NCBI GenBank assembly: GCA_948567375.1
Contig: OX419762.1
Location: 52,991,034 to 53,055,033, forward strand
From: Lunularia cruciata
Lineage: Eukaryota > Streptophyta > Marchantiopsida > Lunulariales > Lunulariaceae
Direction: 5' to 3'
DNA length: 64,000 nucleotides
This document shows, piece after piece, positions 47,400 to 58,806 of the stretch (position 1 is the stretch's first letter; each line of letters opens with the position of its first letter). Made by a program: the position numbers and the translations under genes. The notes beneath the pieces are model-generated. The model saw nothing but the letters and a program-made list of their open reading frames with translations, did not search any database and had not been told where the DNA came from.

Positions 47400-50310
47400 A
47401 CAAAGAGGATTGAATCATTACCTAGATGGGTAACACTCTTTGTAGGAGAATATCAAGAAGCAATTGAGTGGCAAGTGATACATTAGCTCATTATGATGCA
47501 ATCTTAGGCATACCATGGATGGAGCATTACAACCCTATGGTAGATTGGAGGAAGAAAGTAGTGAGAACCCACCAATGGTCAATCATTGGGGTTAAAGAAA
47601 AATCACCCAAGCAAGATCTGCCTCTATATGTCATAGGGACGGCAATTGTCTGTAAGACCAATAGATGTTTCATGGGTCTAATAAGAGAAGTCTAGAGTGC
47701 ACAACTCAATGGACAAGTTCTTGAGAAATTGAAGGCTATGGTGGATGAATTTCAAGATGACTTTCTTGATGATCTACCCTTAGGATTACCACCAAAAAGG
47801 AGGGTAGATCATGAAGTTAAGACACTTCCGGGGAAGACACCTCCTTGTAAGGCCCCATATTGCCTATCACCTCATGAGTTGGAGGAGTGTAAGACTCAAA
47901 TTGAGGAGATGTTGTAGAAGGGGTTCATCCAACCTAGCGTATCACCATATGGGGCTCCTATCTTGTTTGTGAAGAAGAAGGATGGTACAATCCGCATGTG
48001 CATTGACTATCGAGGTCTCAATCAGCAAACATTGAAGAACAAATATCCCTAACCTTGCATGGATGACCTGTTTGATCAACTCCATGGAGCAAGATACTTC
48101 AACAAATTGGACTTGTGGAGCGGTTACAATCAAATCCAAATTGCAAAGGAGGATGCGTACAAAATTGCCTTTCAAACCAAATATGGCTACTTTGAGTATC
48201 TTGTGATGCCTTATGGCTTCACTAATGCACATGCCACTTTCATGAGTCTAATGAATGACATATTTCATCTATACTTGGATAAGTTTGTTATTGTCTGCTT
48301 AGACAATATCTTAGTATACAATAGCATGATGACGGAATACAAACAACATCTACAAGAGGTCCTCCAGATTCTAAGATAGAATTGATTGTATGCCAAAATC
48401 TCAAAGTGCGAGTTTGGCAAGTCTAAAGTAGACTACTTGGGGCATAGAGTAAGTGCAAAGGGCATTCAAGTATTGATAGATAAGATAGAGGTCATTTAAA
48501 AATGGCATGCCCAAGAAGATCAGACTCAACTCAAGAGCTTCTTGGGGTTGACGGGATTCTATTGTAGATTTATCAAGGACTTCCCCAAGGTTCCACAACC
48601 TTTAACAACACTACTTGGCAAGGAGAAGAAGTGGACATGAGGAACCACACAAGAGTTGGCCTTTCAAGAATTGAAAGCCACCTTGCTACATGCACCAATA
48701 TTGAAGTGGTATGACCCAAAATGACCAATCAAGTTGGCTATAGATGCATTAGGCATAGCAATAGGAGCAGTCCTACAACAAGAGTGGCATGACAGATGGC
48801 AACTAATTTCATATTTCTCTCAAAAGTTGTTACCGGCAGAGCGCAACTACCACACCATAGATCGAGAAGAGCTGGCCATTGTTTTGGCAACCAAGCATTG
48901 GAAGCACTATCTGGGCAAGAAGGGATTTGTAGAAGAGACAGACAACAAACCTCTAGTCTACCTCAAGATGTAGAAGGATCTATCTCATTGCTAGATTCGG
49001 TGGGCAGAGTGGCGACAATGCTTCTACATGTCAATCACCTACGTGGAAGGTAAGAAACAACTTGCAGATGCATTCACCGGCATGCCAATGGCAAACAACT
49101 TGGTGGTAGATGTTAAGATTAACCTTAAATTTTGGCTAGAGATTTTGGCTGCTACAAAAACTGATCCACAGATTGTAGAAGCACAATCATCCAAAGGTGT
49201 CACTAACACCCAAGGACTCACCTTTTGTGATGGCAGATTATGGATCCCAAATGTCCCAAAATTACGCACCACCATTCTAGCAGAATGTCATGACTTGGCC
49301 ATTGCAGGTCATGTCAGAGTGTACAAGACCTTGGAAGCAGTCCAGCGCCATTACTATTGGCCCAAGATGAGCAACGACATGATGGACTACATGCACAACT
49401 GCCTACTTTTTCAATAGAACAAAGCTTCTAATCAAGCTCTTGGAGGGCTCCTTCAACCTCTCCCCACGCCTACCCAACATTGGGAACAAGTGAGTATGGA
49501 TCTTGTTTGTGAATTACCCAAGACCACCTCAGGGTTTGACTCCATCATGATCTTTGTGGACCGGCTCAGCAAAATGATTCATGTACGCCCTACCACCAAG
49601 GATGTGACCGCTCCACAACTAGCTCAATTATACTTAGATGTAGTCTTCTCTCACTATGGCTTGTCTAGAGTACTTATCACTGACAGAGGTATTCAATTTA
49701 CCATTTTGTTTTGGTGAACACTCTTTGGTTTCTTCAAAACCAAGTTGGCCATGTCCACAGCTTACCACCCACAAACAGAGCGGGCTAATTGTATGATTGA
49801 AGACATGTTACGCGGCTTCACCTTAGAAGAGCAAGAGAGGTCGGACACCCTACTCCTATTGGTGAATTTGCTTCCAACAATTTAGTGAATGCATCCACCT
49901 AGGTCACTATGTTCTTCCTCATGTATGGTGAGCATCCTTTCACACCTTCTAGCTTGATGAAGATCCATCCAGAGGCTACCAATGTTGATGCATTCAACAC
50001 ATTTGTTTCTAGAATCCAACACGGTATGGAGAGCGCCAAGCACAAATTATAGATTGCACAAAATTGACAGAAGCAGTATGCTGATGCACACCGTAGGCAC
50101 ATGGAGTTCAATGTTGGGGATCAAGTGTGGCTATTGACAACCAACCTCACATTAGTTGGACCGCGTAAGCTTAGACCTCGTTTTATTGGGCCATTCTTGA
50201 TTCTTTGTTGCATTGGCGCTGTGGCCTATCACCTTGAGCTACCACCACACACAAAGATCCATCCAGTGTTCCATGTTTCCCTGCTACGCAGATACACTCC
50301 CTGATTAGGC
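47400..50310 (+). pseudogene. Family D pol: protease, RT, RNase H, integrase
   Basis: The protease end is at 47468-47560 (YDAILGIPWMEHYNPMVDW). RT is at 47880-48379: [49 protein letters not shown], and CLDNILVYN, in which the catalytic YxDD has become LDN. RNase H is at 48734-48973 (IDREELA, TDNKPLVYL), with the first Asp as AIDALG. The integrase zinc domain is at 49280-49415 (HDLAIAGHVRVYKTLEA, then CLLFQ). The core at 49490-49717 has SMDLVCELPK and ITDRGIQF; the C-terminal domain at 50101-50304 has KLRPRFIGPF. Stops occur between blocks, including in the RT. Confidence 0.85.
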
Positions 50311-50340
50311 CAGGGTCATTCCACACAAGACTTTTGTTCG

Positions 50341-50553
50341 ACACTCATTGATGGCACAGAGGAATATGAAGTGGAGCATATTCTCCAAAAATGCATGTGT
50401 GGTACTTGCCATCTGCAGGTGGACTATCTAGTATAGTGGAAAGGTTACCCCCTCTATGGAGCAACTTGGGAGCCCATTGCCAATTTGACACATGCATCGG
50501 TGTTGGTGTTAGCATTTGAGCAACAATTGCACAACAAGGATGTTGCGTCTTAA
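50341..50553 (+). pseudogene. Family D chromodomain with an internal stop
   Basis: The frame reads EEYEVEHILQKC, then LQVDYLV, stop, WKGYPLYGATWEPIANL, ending in a stop near 50551. The EYEVE, YLVxWKGY and TWEP positions are diagnostic of the chromodomain that targets chromoviruses to modified histones. The stop replaces the residue before WKGY (typically K). Confidence 0.8.
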
Positions 50554-50566
50554 AAGGAGAGAGGTT

Positions 50567-50761
50567 TGTAGTACCAAGTACTAGCCACATGATCTAAATG
50601 TGAAATTTGGTTTGGTAACATCTAGAATGATGTTATATATGATGGTCAAAATAGATCAGATAGAAGTATCACCAAAAGAGTACTTCTACTAATAGAGTAG
50701 AAATTGAATGTTGAATGTGTAATTTGTGTTTTCTCTCTTCTCTTGTCCTCAGAGTATTACA
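50567..50761 (+). repeat. Family D 3' LTR
   Basis: 195 bp, TGTAGTACCAAG to GAGTATTACA, preceded by the purine tract AAAAGGAGAGAGG (50552-50564). Confidence 0.93.
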
Positions 50762-51259
50762 TCTAGTTACCTTGGTTGGCCATGAGCTATTAATTCAATT
50801 GTCAAGCCTTCTTATCATCCTTCTCTTCATACTTTTTACTCTATAGACAAGATCTAAATTTAACTATAGCAATTTTTTGTGATGTTCCTTTAGTGTTGGA
50901 CTTGGATGATTGAGACATATAGATGAGCACATGTTCTCAATGGGCAAAGATCTTTTAGAGAGTGATATCAATGACTTTTGATAACTTAGCAATTGCTTAT
51001 TGTAGGGTTAACTTACATTGTGCTACTATTTAAAGGAGAGGCTATAGACCCTTGATCTATCGATTTCATCCATGCAATTATGTATATATAAAACAAACTA
51101 CATTGACAATACTTGATGTGACTATAGGCCACACTATTTTGAGAGTGCACAAGGTTTTTTCTTCTGGATTCCTCATGTTGGAAGGATGTGATGGTATTGT
51201 TAAGAAGGATCATGTGTGCGATTGTACACCATGTCACCTCCCAAACATTGATGGCAATA

Positions 51260-51329
<70 letters not shown>

Positions 51330-51480
51330 ACCAAAGTTTGGTAGTTGTACATGCAAGTTTTCAAAGCATATTATGTGGTTCTTTTGGTAGAGCTACTAAT
51401 ATGTTGGAGTGTAGAAGCTATTTAAGAGGATGGTATATGGTATATTTGACTCCTCTTCTCATGGTGTTTTCTCAAGGATA
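50762..51480 (+). pseudogene. Family E pol, third part: integrase C-terminus and PHD-like finger (copy E1)
   Basis: Resumes in register after the TCTAG duplication: a LGWP.AINS region (integrase end), then NYVYIKQTTLTILDV and HTILRVHKVFSSGFLMLEG at 51070-51180, then HVCDCTPCHLPNID. A (TA)n tract interrupts the sequence. At 51330-51450 comes DPSLVVVHA, SILCGSFGRATNMLEC and RGWYMVYLTP, the decayed counterpart of the PHD-like finger at 14505-14595. Confidence 0.6.
51267..51327. repeat. (TA)n microsatellite inside a retroelement coding region
   Basis: About 61 bp of TA dinucleotide lying between the integrase C-terminal region and the PHD-like finger of copy E1. Copy E2 has no such tract at the corresponding place. 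Confidence 0.97.
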
Positions 51481-51689
51481 ATGGTTACATCTTCAATGTA
51501 CTTGACTTGGTAACTAGTTCATTCTTTAGGTGATATAGATTACAAACAAGCAACTAACAATGGGGTTTGATAGCATCTTGCCTCTTGATCTTTGCCAACA
51601 TGGAGCATATCACATACTTGGAATAGATGGCTATCTAGAATTAGAAGGACCTAACCACCAACTAAGGAGGCAATTGTGGCACTTTAGAG

Positions 51690-52310
51690 TTCATGTATGA
51701 CTTCTATATGAGTTTTGCTTCTATAGTGTAGAACTTTGATAGCAATATATTTTGTGTAGTGATGTATATATAGACAATAGTTATCACAACATTTGCAACA
51801 CCAAAGCTAGTTAACTTAGATGTTGGAGTGTTAATCTTGACTATCATAGTTATCCCAATAGTTGCTTTGAGACAACTTAGTAGTAGCCAGATTTTGTGTT
51901 AGGGCTAATGATCAGACTGTTTGCACCATCCAATGGCATCAATAGCACCATTAGGGTTGGAATGCTAGGTCAAGTCTAGAGGAGTATACCTCAAAGTGCA
52001 ACTCTAAAGAGCTCACTTCTTTGATGTGAGCCTTCAAGTTCTTGATTATGGTAGACAAAGGCCAATGAGCATCATCTAGAGTTTCTTAGCTAGAATGGGT
52101 GTGGCTTGATAGTGTAATCAAAGCCTATTGATAAAAATATTGAATTGAGAGTTGTATTTTTTTTATCCAAATTGAATGTATGGACTAAATTGAATGTTGT
52201 TGTACAGTAGAATTCATATATGACTTCTATATGAGTTGTGCTTCTTTAGTATAATATGTTGATAGCAATTTATGTTTTGTAGTAATGTATATATGCACAA
52301 AAATGACCCT
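51690..52310 (+). mobile_element. Family E 3' LTR region (copy E1), with a flanking direct repeat
   Basis: From about 51778 the sequence matches the E4 LTR start at 17416 (CAACATTTGCAA, then CCAAAGCTAGTTA) for some 300 bp. A segment of about 90 bp just before the LTR (51690-51780, with GACTTCTATATGAGTT) is repeated at 52209-52300. The LTR therefore sits inside a local duplication or carries an extra repeat. The 3' end of the LTR was not located. Confidence 0.5.
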
Positions 52311-52399
52311 AACATGGTCATCTAAAAATTACCAAATTGAATGGTACTTTTTCTCTCTAGATCTTGCACATCCATCAAGGGAAATTTTTGATAGTAAGG

Positions 52400-54168
52400 C
52401 TTTTTAGTAATCCCTAATTGCTAATATTGGTAATAACTCAAGATACATATATGCTAAATGTGTAACATGGTGTTGAAAGACTCATAGAGTAGTCTCATCC
52501 TTCTCCACATACAAGTAACTTTGGACTCAAGAGCATGAATTGCACTCCTAGTCACTACAATGAGTGCATCCACGTATGCTTATCTGCACATGAAGTCAAG
52601 GACATTTCTATCACCAACATGAGAAGTGGAAGCCTCAACACTAAATTTGATCTCCTTTGAGTTATAGCTATGCTAGCCAATCTATGCTCCAAATTGCTCA
52701 ATCTAAGTAGCCATGGTTGTATCAAAAGTAAGAGCAAGTACAATACTCCTACCAAGTGAGGGTCTTCTATTGCCACCTCTACCACCTTGTGACCAATGGC
52801 TCCTTTACCTACTACCATAGTAGCCTTACTACTTCATAACTCCGGGTCTAAATCAAAGCATTGGTCACTAGTGTGACCAAATCTATGGCAATGGTCATGT
52901 TACCTTTGGGTTGGCTAAGGTGCTCTTGATATATCATGCTTAATAACCTAGTTGCACTCTCTCTTGTGGTATTGTGCACCAACAAGCAACACCATCACTC
53001 ATTGGTTGTTATTGATCAAAAAATAAGAGTAAGGATCTAGGTGCACTAGGTCTTCTATTGGCTCTATAAGATTGGGGTTTTCTACTCTACCCTTGAAAGC
53101 CAACATAATGCAATGCACTCTATACTAATCTAGAAGAAGTAATAGTTATGGATGAGGTCTCCTTACCAAATCCAAATATCACCACTTTCTTCTTCACCAT
53201 GTTGAGTTCAATACGCTCTGCCAAACTAAAGATCCTTGCCAAAGTTGGTATTATAACTCCTTATCCAATATCTCATACTAGACTTGACAGCATGTGCCTC
53301 AATACCTTCTTGAATCAAACTAATCACTTGTCTCATATGATTGTATGCCTTGCATAGGCTCTATCTAGCCTTGCATTGGAACTCTTGCAAGTTGTTTAAC
53401 TTACAATCCACACTCCCCAACAATTCTACCTCAAGCATTAGAAGAGCTCCACCATGGGGTTCAACCGTGATATTACATCACTTCTTGCAATAGTACCTCC
53501 ACTCATAGGACCACCACGTCTAACTAATGCAACTCCAATGGATACACCAATGCTACTAAAGCTAGAACTCATGGGTATTGTCATTTGACCTCTTGAAACC
53601 ATACCTAAAGTGATGGAGATGTAGTTTGAAGACCAATAGTATCTCCATATCTCAATCTCCTATAAGTGTACTCTCTTGAACTAATGATAGTCATCTATAG
53701 GTGGACTCTCTAATGGAATAAGCACTTTCATGCCATGAAAGGTATGAATAAATTCAAGTTTCATATTTATTGTAGATCACACCAACTATGAAACTCTTGG
53801 ATAAAATCATCCAACTCAATGGTACCATTGTATCAAAGTAATGTTTGAGGCCTTTGAAGGCCTTATAAATCTTGTCCATGTCCCACAAAAATAGTATGGA
53901 CATACAATATGCACTCTCAACTAGATCAATTCTTATGTCAGACTCTAAATTGGAATCAATTTCCTCCCTCATTGGGATTTGAGATACAAGTTGATACCAA
54001 GTGCTACTCCATGTAAACCCATTATGTAATGAAGCAAAATCTCTTCTAGAATCTTTGAGAAATCTATTATGAAAAATTGCAATTGTAACCACCAACCACT
54101 AAAAACCACTCACAAATTTTGCCTAAGTATTTCTAACTCTGACAATTATACTAGGGTAAAGGGCAACT
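52400..54168 (-). pseudogene. Family E gag (copy E3)
   Basis: The minus-strand frames after the LTR at 54169 are gag-like. The block at 54095-53754 (TWYQLVSQIP, then ESAYCMSILFLWDMDKIYKAF) is shared with E4 at 18500-18640, and the block at 53820-53750 is shared with 26174-26240. Further down, 53250-53080 and 52818-52555 are charged and broken. The copy ends near 52400 without pol, so it is truncated. Confidence 0.55.
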
Positions 54169-54892
54169 TGTAACCCACCATCCTAACACACTTTCACAAT
54201 CTATATGTCATCATTTACTACCTCACTAGAGAGAAACATATGTAGTCTGACTAGTCATCACTCTAGCCTCACTATCAAGAGCACACTAAAGCATCAATGC
54301 TCCAAATATCAAGGTCTCTCACACAAACATGGTGTACAAAAATAAATAGAGAATAGAGGAAATCTAACCACAACAAGTCTAAATGGTAACCCTTTATTTG
54401 AAAAATCTAATTAGATTAACTCCACTACTAGGCATTTGATATAATAGGAGCATGTGTCTACTCCTACACTACAAAGATCACCAAGGATGATATCAACTCT
54501 CTTAGGCAAAGCTATATAGGTATAAATATGAATCCACCAATCTCTAGGACAATAAGTGAAGTGGACTAGTTGGATAAGGCACCAATCTAGAAGCCAAAGA
54601 CCCCCAAGGTTTAAACTCTACTATGCACCATATTGAGAGGCCTCTATCAACCATAGCCTAGAGCTTGAAGCTCAATATAGAAGAAGTGAACTCTTTGGAG
54701 TTGCACTTCAAGATATACTTCTTCTAGATCAGCCAAGAATCCAAACTTAATAGCCTTTTTGATGGTGTGAATGGAAACTATAGTAGTGTGATCATTAGAC
54801 CTAATACCATGTCTAGCCACCATAAAGTAGTCATTGGACAACTATTGGTAAAATTATGATTTCCAAGACTAGTTTTGGCATTGCAAATCTCA
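54169..54892 (-). mobile_element. Family E 5' LTR (copy E3)
   Basis: The minus strand begins near 54892 (GATTTGCAATGCCAAAACTAG) and ends GGGTTACA at 54169, matching E4's GCAAGTTACA end. Gag follows directly. The 54650-54880 part pairs with 14150-14400. The right boundary is approximate. Confidence 0.6.
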
Positions 54893-55466
54893 TCATAAGA
54901 GACATCCATCCTTCCATATAAACAAAATAAAAATAGAAGTAGCCATGTAAAAAAAAAACAATAGAAGCATGGGGATATGAAATGTTCCAAGGACAAGAGA
55001 ACCCCCAAGAAAAACACAAGAGACGAAACACAAGGTTTCCTCCCTCAATACTCTGATGCTCCAAAGGATCACCTTGTCTTTATTATATAGCAAAGGATCC
55101 ACTCAAAGGGAGTTTCACCTTTGGATCAGAAACATGGATTGGTGACATGTCATCAAGTGCCACCCTTAGATTAGTTGTATGGATTGGTGACATGTCAACC
55201 CTTGTCTTATTTAGTTTGGAAAACAAGTTTGACCGTAGGAAATCTTTGGGAAATCTTATTGTAGAGAGCTCAAAATAACATAGGTGGGGTATTGTTGGAA
55301 AGCCCTCAATGAGACAAACAAGGAGTGAGAAGGCAATATCAATTCCTTTCTCTTGGGGGAAGAATTCTTCATTTTTCAAGGTCTAATTCATCCATTTAGG
55401 CCTCTAAAATTAAATCTAAATTTTTTAGTGTGTTTTGAACCTTTGCCCTATAATTAGAAGTACTCT
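54893..55466. other. Unassigned host sequence left of a family A insertion
   Basis: A 17-bp word, GGATTGGTGACATGTCA, occurs twice (near 55136 and 55182). Otherwise no recognised feature. No coding signal. Confidence 0.4.
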
Positions 55467-56138
55467 TTTGATGTGGTAACCACATTTTCCATTTTTGACA
55501 ATTTTTAAAGAAGAAGTGTATTGTTGAAGCCAAATGGAGAAGAAACAAGAAGAATCATGTGTTTGGATCTGATCCAAGGAAGTTGAATTTGTGTTAGAGG
55601 AAGAAGGACTTGGATTGGACTTAAAGAGTGGTAGATCCAAAGTAAGTCTACTTTGTATTGGAGTGATTGATTCAATCCAAAGAAATTGAAACAACTTATA
55701 TTTGGGCCAATCAAATCAAGAAGGTACATATAAAGAAAATGACTACTTCAAGAGTAGGATAAATTTCAGAGTGATAGGAGTAAGTCACACAAAATATGCA
55801 AGTTGCAATTGAAGTTTGACTAAATACTGACCAAGAATCAAAGAAGTATAAAATCAAGACTTTGTTGAGCAAATTCTACAAAGCTAAATCATTATATATT
55901 TACCTTTGAAGAGTTATCCCAAAGGAGTAATACTTACAAGCCAAGTAGCAAGATTGATTTGTGAGAGACCGTAGAGTAGAACACGCACATTGCTAACAAA
56001 GAGCAATAGGCATGTTCTGTCACTTGTAGTGAAAAATCCTACAATTTGGAGGTTAGATATGGTATTGAGGATCAATGTCTTGAGAAAAAATTTTATCACC
56101 TTTTTGGCCTAGATTAGAAGCTGAGTTTTCTAGGTTTT

Positions 56139-56419
56139 ATGGCAAAAACTGCCACTAGTAATTGTCTTGAGGTGGGAGGGAAGCAAGGCAATCCAACTCA
56201 ATGGATTGAGTTGGATTGGAGACTATCAGGAAGAGAAGCAAGAGATGAGGACATGGTCACCTTCTATCAGAAGTGCAATGCTGTGGAAGAAATTGAAGAG
56301 TTGAAAATTTTTTTCAATAAGCCTTGCACGAAGAATGGGTACAGGGTGGATTAATATAAAGACCTAGTAAGGTAAAGTATTTTCAAGGCTCTAATGGCCA
56401 TGTTGAAACCAAAGCGGAC
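56139..56419 (+). pseudogene. Family A protein gene, N-terminal part, split by insertion
   Basis: The ATG at 56139 (MAKTATSNC) is at the same place as in other copies. It encodes NPTQWIELDWRLSGREA and KNGYRVD before a TAA at 56352, then continues in frame to MAMLKPKR at 56415. The remainder follows the family G insertion from 63776 to the window end, where the VNWAKCLYQRMRQMI and WRM blocks are readable. Confidence 0.6.
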
Positions 56420-57258
56420 TATAACACCCATTTGTGCATGTGTGTGATATTGTGATATTTAGCTTAGTATTACAAGTACTTGAGAGATATTATTTATACA
56501 AAGACAAAGGATACTTCAACATTAGTCATGATTAGCTAAAGTTAGTCATAGCTAAGATAGAGGGGACCTTACTTAAGAGGAAGTGCAAAATATGAGCACC
56601 ACTATTTTGTATTCTAGTGTGTTGACTTGATATTATTACTAGGTGTTTGACTTTGAGGAAAGAGTTGAGAACTCTTGGGCCCGCAAGCTTTTTTGTTTTG
56701 GATTCTTCTATAGTCCAAGGAAAGCCCATATGAAGGAATTCTTGACTTAATGGTTGGGTTTGTAACACCCATTTGTGCATGTGTGTGGTATTGTGATATT
56801 TAGCTTGGTATTACAAGTACTTAAGAGATATTATTTATATAGAGATAAAGAATGGTTCTATATTAGTCATGGTTAGCTAAAGTTAGTCATAGCTAAGATA
56901 GAGGGGACCTTACTTTAGAGGAAGTAGAAAAGATGAGCACCACTATTTTGGATTTTAGTGTGTTGACTTGGTATTATTCCTAGGTGTTTGGCTTTGAGGA
57001 AAGAGTTGAGAACTCTTGGGCCTGCAAGCCTTTTTGTTTTGGATTCTTCTTTAGTCCAAGGATAGCCCATGTGAAGGAATCCTTGACTTAGTGGTTGGGT
57101 CAAGATAAGACCACATGCTTAGGGGAATATGCCCATGTGAATGGATATTGATGGAGTTGAGGAGATGATGGAGTTGAGGTTCCTTGCTTTCTTAGTCCAT
57201 GGTGCGCTACCATAATAGCCATCAGAGGTTCATCTTGAGTAAGAGACAGGCCTGCTCA
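56420..57258 (+). repeat. Family G 5' LTR: tandem partial duplication plus internal deletion
   Basis: 56420-56760 is the first 341 bp of an LTR. At 56761 the LTR begins again (TGTAACACCC) and runs to CCTGCTCA at 57258. Compared with 63082-63769 the second copy lacks roughly 200 bp after ATGGATATT (near 57147), which removes the TATA box and transcript start region. Confidence 0.8.
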
Positions 57259-57285
57259 CATTTTTGGTTCCATTGTTGAGATCTC
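57259..57285 (+). other. Family G primer-binding site, decayed
   Basis: TTTTTGGTTCCATTGTTGAG occupies the site. The Athila/Tat tRNA-Asp complement reads TGGCGCCGTTGCCGG. The mismatches fit C-to-T and G-to-A decay. Confidence 0.5.
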
Positions 57286-58141
57286 TCTAGAAGGCAAGGT
57301 AATGTTCCGCATACAATTCTATATTAGATTGAAGGAAGCTATGAGAACTCACTTAGAGAGAACTTTAGGAGAGGAGAAAGTTGAACTTATGTTAGAGAAT
57401 TTGGACCCATTTGTACACCCTGTAGTTCATTAGGATGTCTTTGTGTTGATTTTGTACATCTTGTACATTTAAGAGGATTTGGAGAGATTGTGTGAGGTGG
57501 ATTGCAGATTTTGGAGATTAAGGTGAATTTGGATGAAATCTCAAGTTTAGGATCTGGACTTGAAATTTCTACACATGATAGCTTGGGTTCTTCTTCAGTT
57601 ATTACACTAAAATTCATTGTGAGAGCTATTATGCGCACTAGGCTATAATTTTTTTTAATTGATAGGGTAAATTGCTCCCGCAACTGTAGAGAATCTGCCA
57701 TTTCTTCAATTTTCAATGGATTGTAAGGAAACATTCCAAGAAAATTCATTGCATTGTATCCTACCTTTTGACACAAAAATTAGATAACTATTATTCTTGA
57801 GCAAAGAGTTATAAGTTTTTAAAGTGAGAGGAGTGATTTTTAGACCAAATCTGAAATATGTGTGCTAAATAGAAAGATGCCTAAGCCAAATGGCTCAATG
57901 AAAAAATGTTAAATTTTTTAGGGAGGGATAACCTAGATTTTTAATCAAGTGTGAAAAATTTCAAAGGACTTTGACATACCAATTGCAAGATTTGAATGAC
58001 ATTGTGAGGAAGGGTCAATTCTGCAAAGTTTAGATTTCATGCATGAGGAGTGTGAGAGCAACAAAAAGCATGTTTGACTGTTTAGACTCATCTTGGGAAC
58101 ATGTAGGGTCACCAAGAGTGGAAATTGGGACTATACAAAGT

Positions 58142-58574
58142 TCAATAAGGGTTTGAGGTGATTATAGAGGTGGATTTGAGGAGAAGAGAGTTTAGAATAG
58201 AATTTGAAGAGAGTGTTGAGAGGATCCAAAAATCTACACCACTTGGCGGAAAGAGTGAGTCTAAGTGCTTTTTATGTGGAGAGAAGGGACATAAGGCAAG
58301 TTCATGTCCATTGACTTTTGAGAGCAAGAGATTGAGAGAAAGGAGAGGCTTACTTGACTTGGGTTTGCATGTTGGACATTCTTCACCAAGATTGGGAGAG
58401 AGAAGATCTAAGACCAAGGAGTTGTATGAGGTTTGTGGAATGGGAGGACTTCCAAAAGGACATGAGTATAGTGGAGTAAAAGCACTTTTGGAGACTTGGG
58501 TGAAGAATCTTGGAGAGAGTCTTAGTACATCTATAGAAATACTTCCACCTTCATCAGCTAGTTTTCAAGATTAG
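58142..58574 (+). pseudogene. Family G upstream ORF with a CCHC zinc knuckle
   Basis: A 138-codon open stretch ahead of gag, ending at a TAG at 58572. It contains CFLCGEKGHKASSC (58266-58307), a perfect CX2CX4HX4C knuckle, in a basic surrounding (SKRLRERRG). It has no ATG at its apparent start and is probably the end of a longer frame. A second knuckle belongs to the regular gag further on, so the element carries two separate ones. Additional ORFs upstream of gag are known in Tat/Ogre elements; whether this is homologous to them is not established. Confidence 0.55.
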
Positions 58575-58806
58575 TGATTCTCAAAACTTATAGATAAACT
58601 ATCCATGAGAGTTCAATTAATGTGCACTTTAGGATTTGATGTTGTTATAGAAATCTTGGAGTAACCTGAGCCTTTTTTGTTCCCTAGGGTGGATTATTCT
58701 CAAATGATGTTGGTCATGTATGTACTTAATAAGTTATAGAGTGAAAGAAAAGAAAAGAGAAAACCAAAAAAAGTTGAGAGAAAAGAAAGATAATGAGGGA
58801 TTAAGA

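Larger units (their letters stand above)
45439..50761 (+). mobile_element. Family D: full-length short-LTR chromovirus (Ty3/gypsy), defective
   Basis: A complete element of 5323 bp with TCTAG duplicated on both sides (45434-45438 and 50762-50766). It has 195-bp LTRs, an initiator-Met primer site, gag, protease, RT, RNase H, integrase, chromodomain and a purine tract before the 3' LTR, in chromovirus order. All reading frames carry stops or shifts. By eye the LTRs differ at about 13 of 195 positions, mostly transitions, so the insertion is not recent. It is inserted in family E integrase. Confidence 0.92.

Noticed and set aside
51188-51481. Open frame containing a long (IY)n stretch
   Set aside because: The repeat part is a translated TA microsatellite. 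Only the part after it, the decayed PHD-like block, is meaningful.
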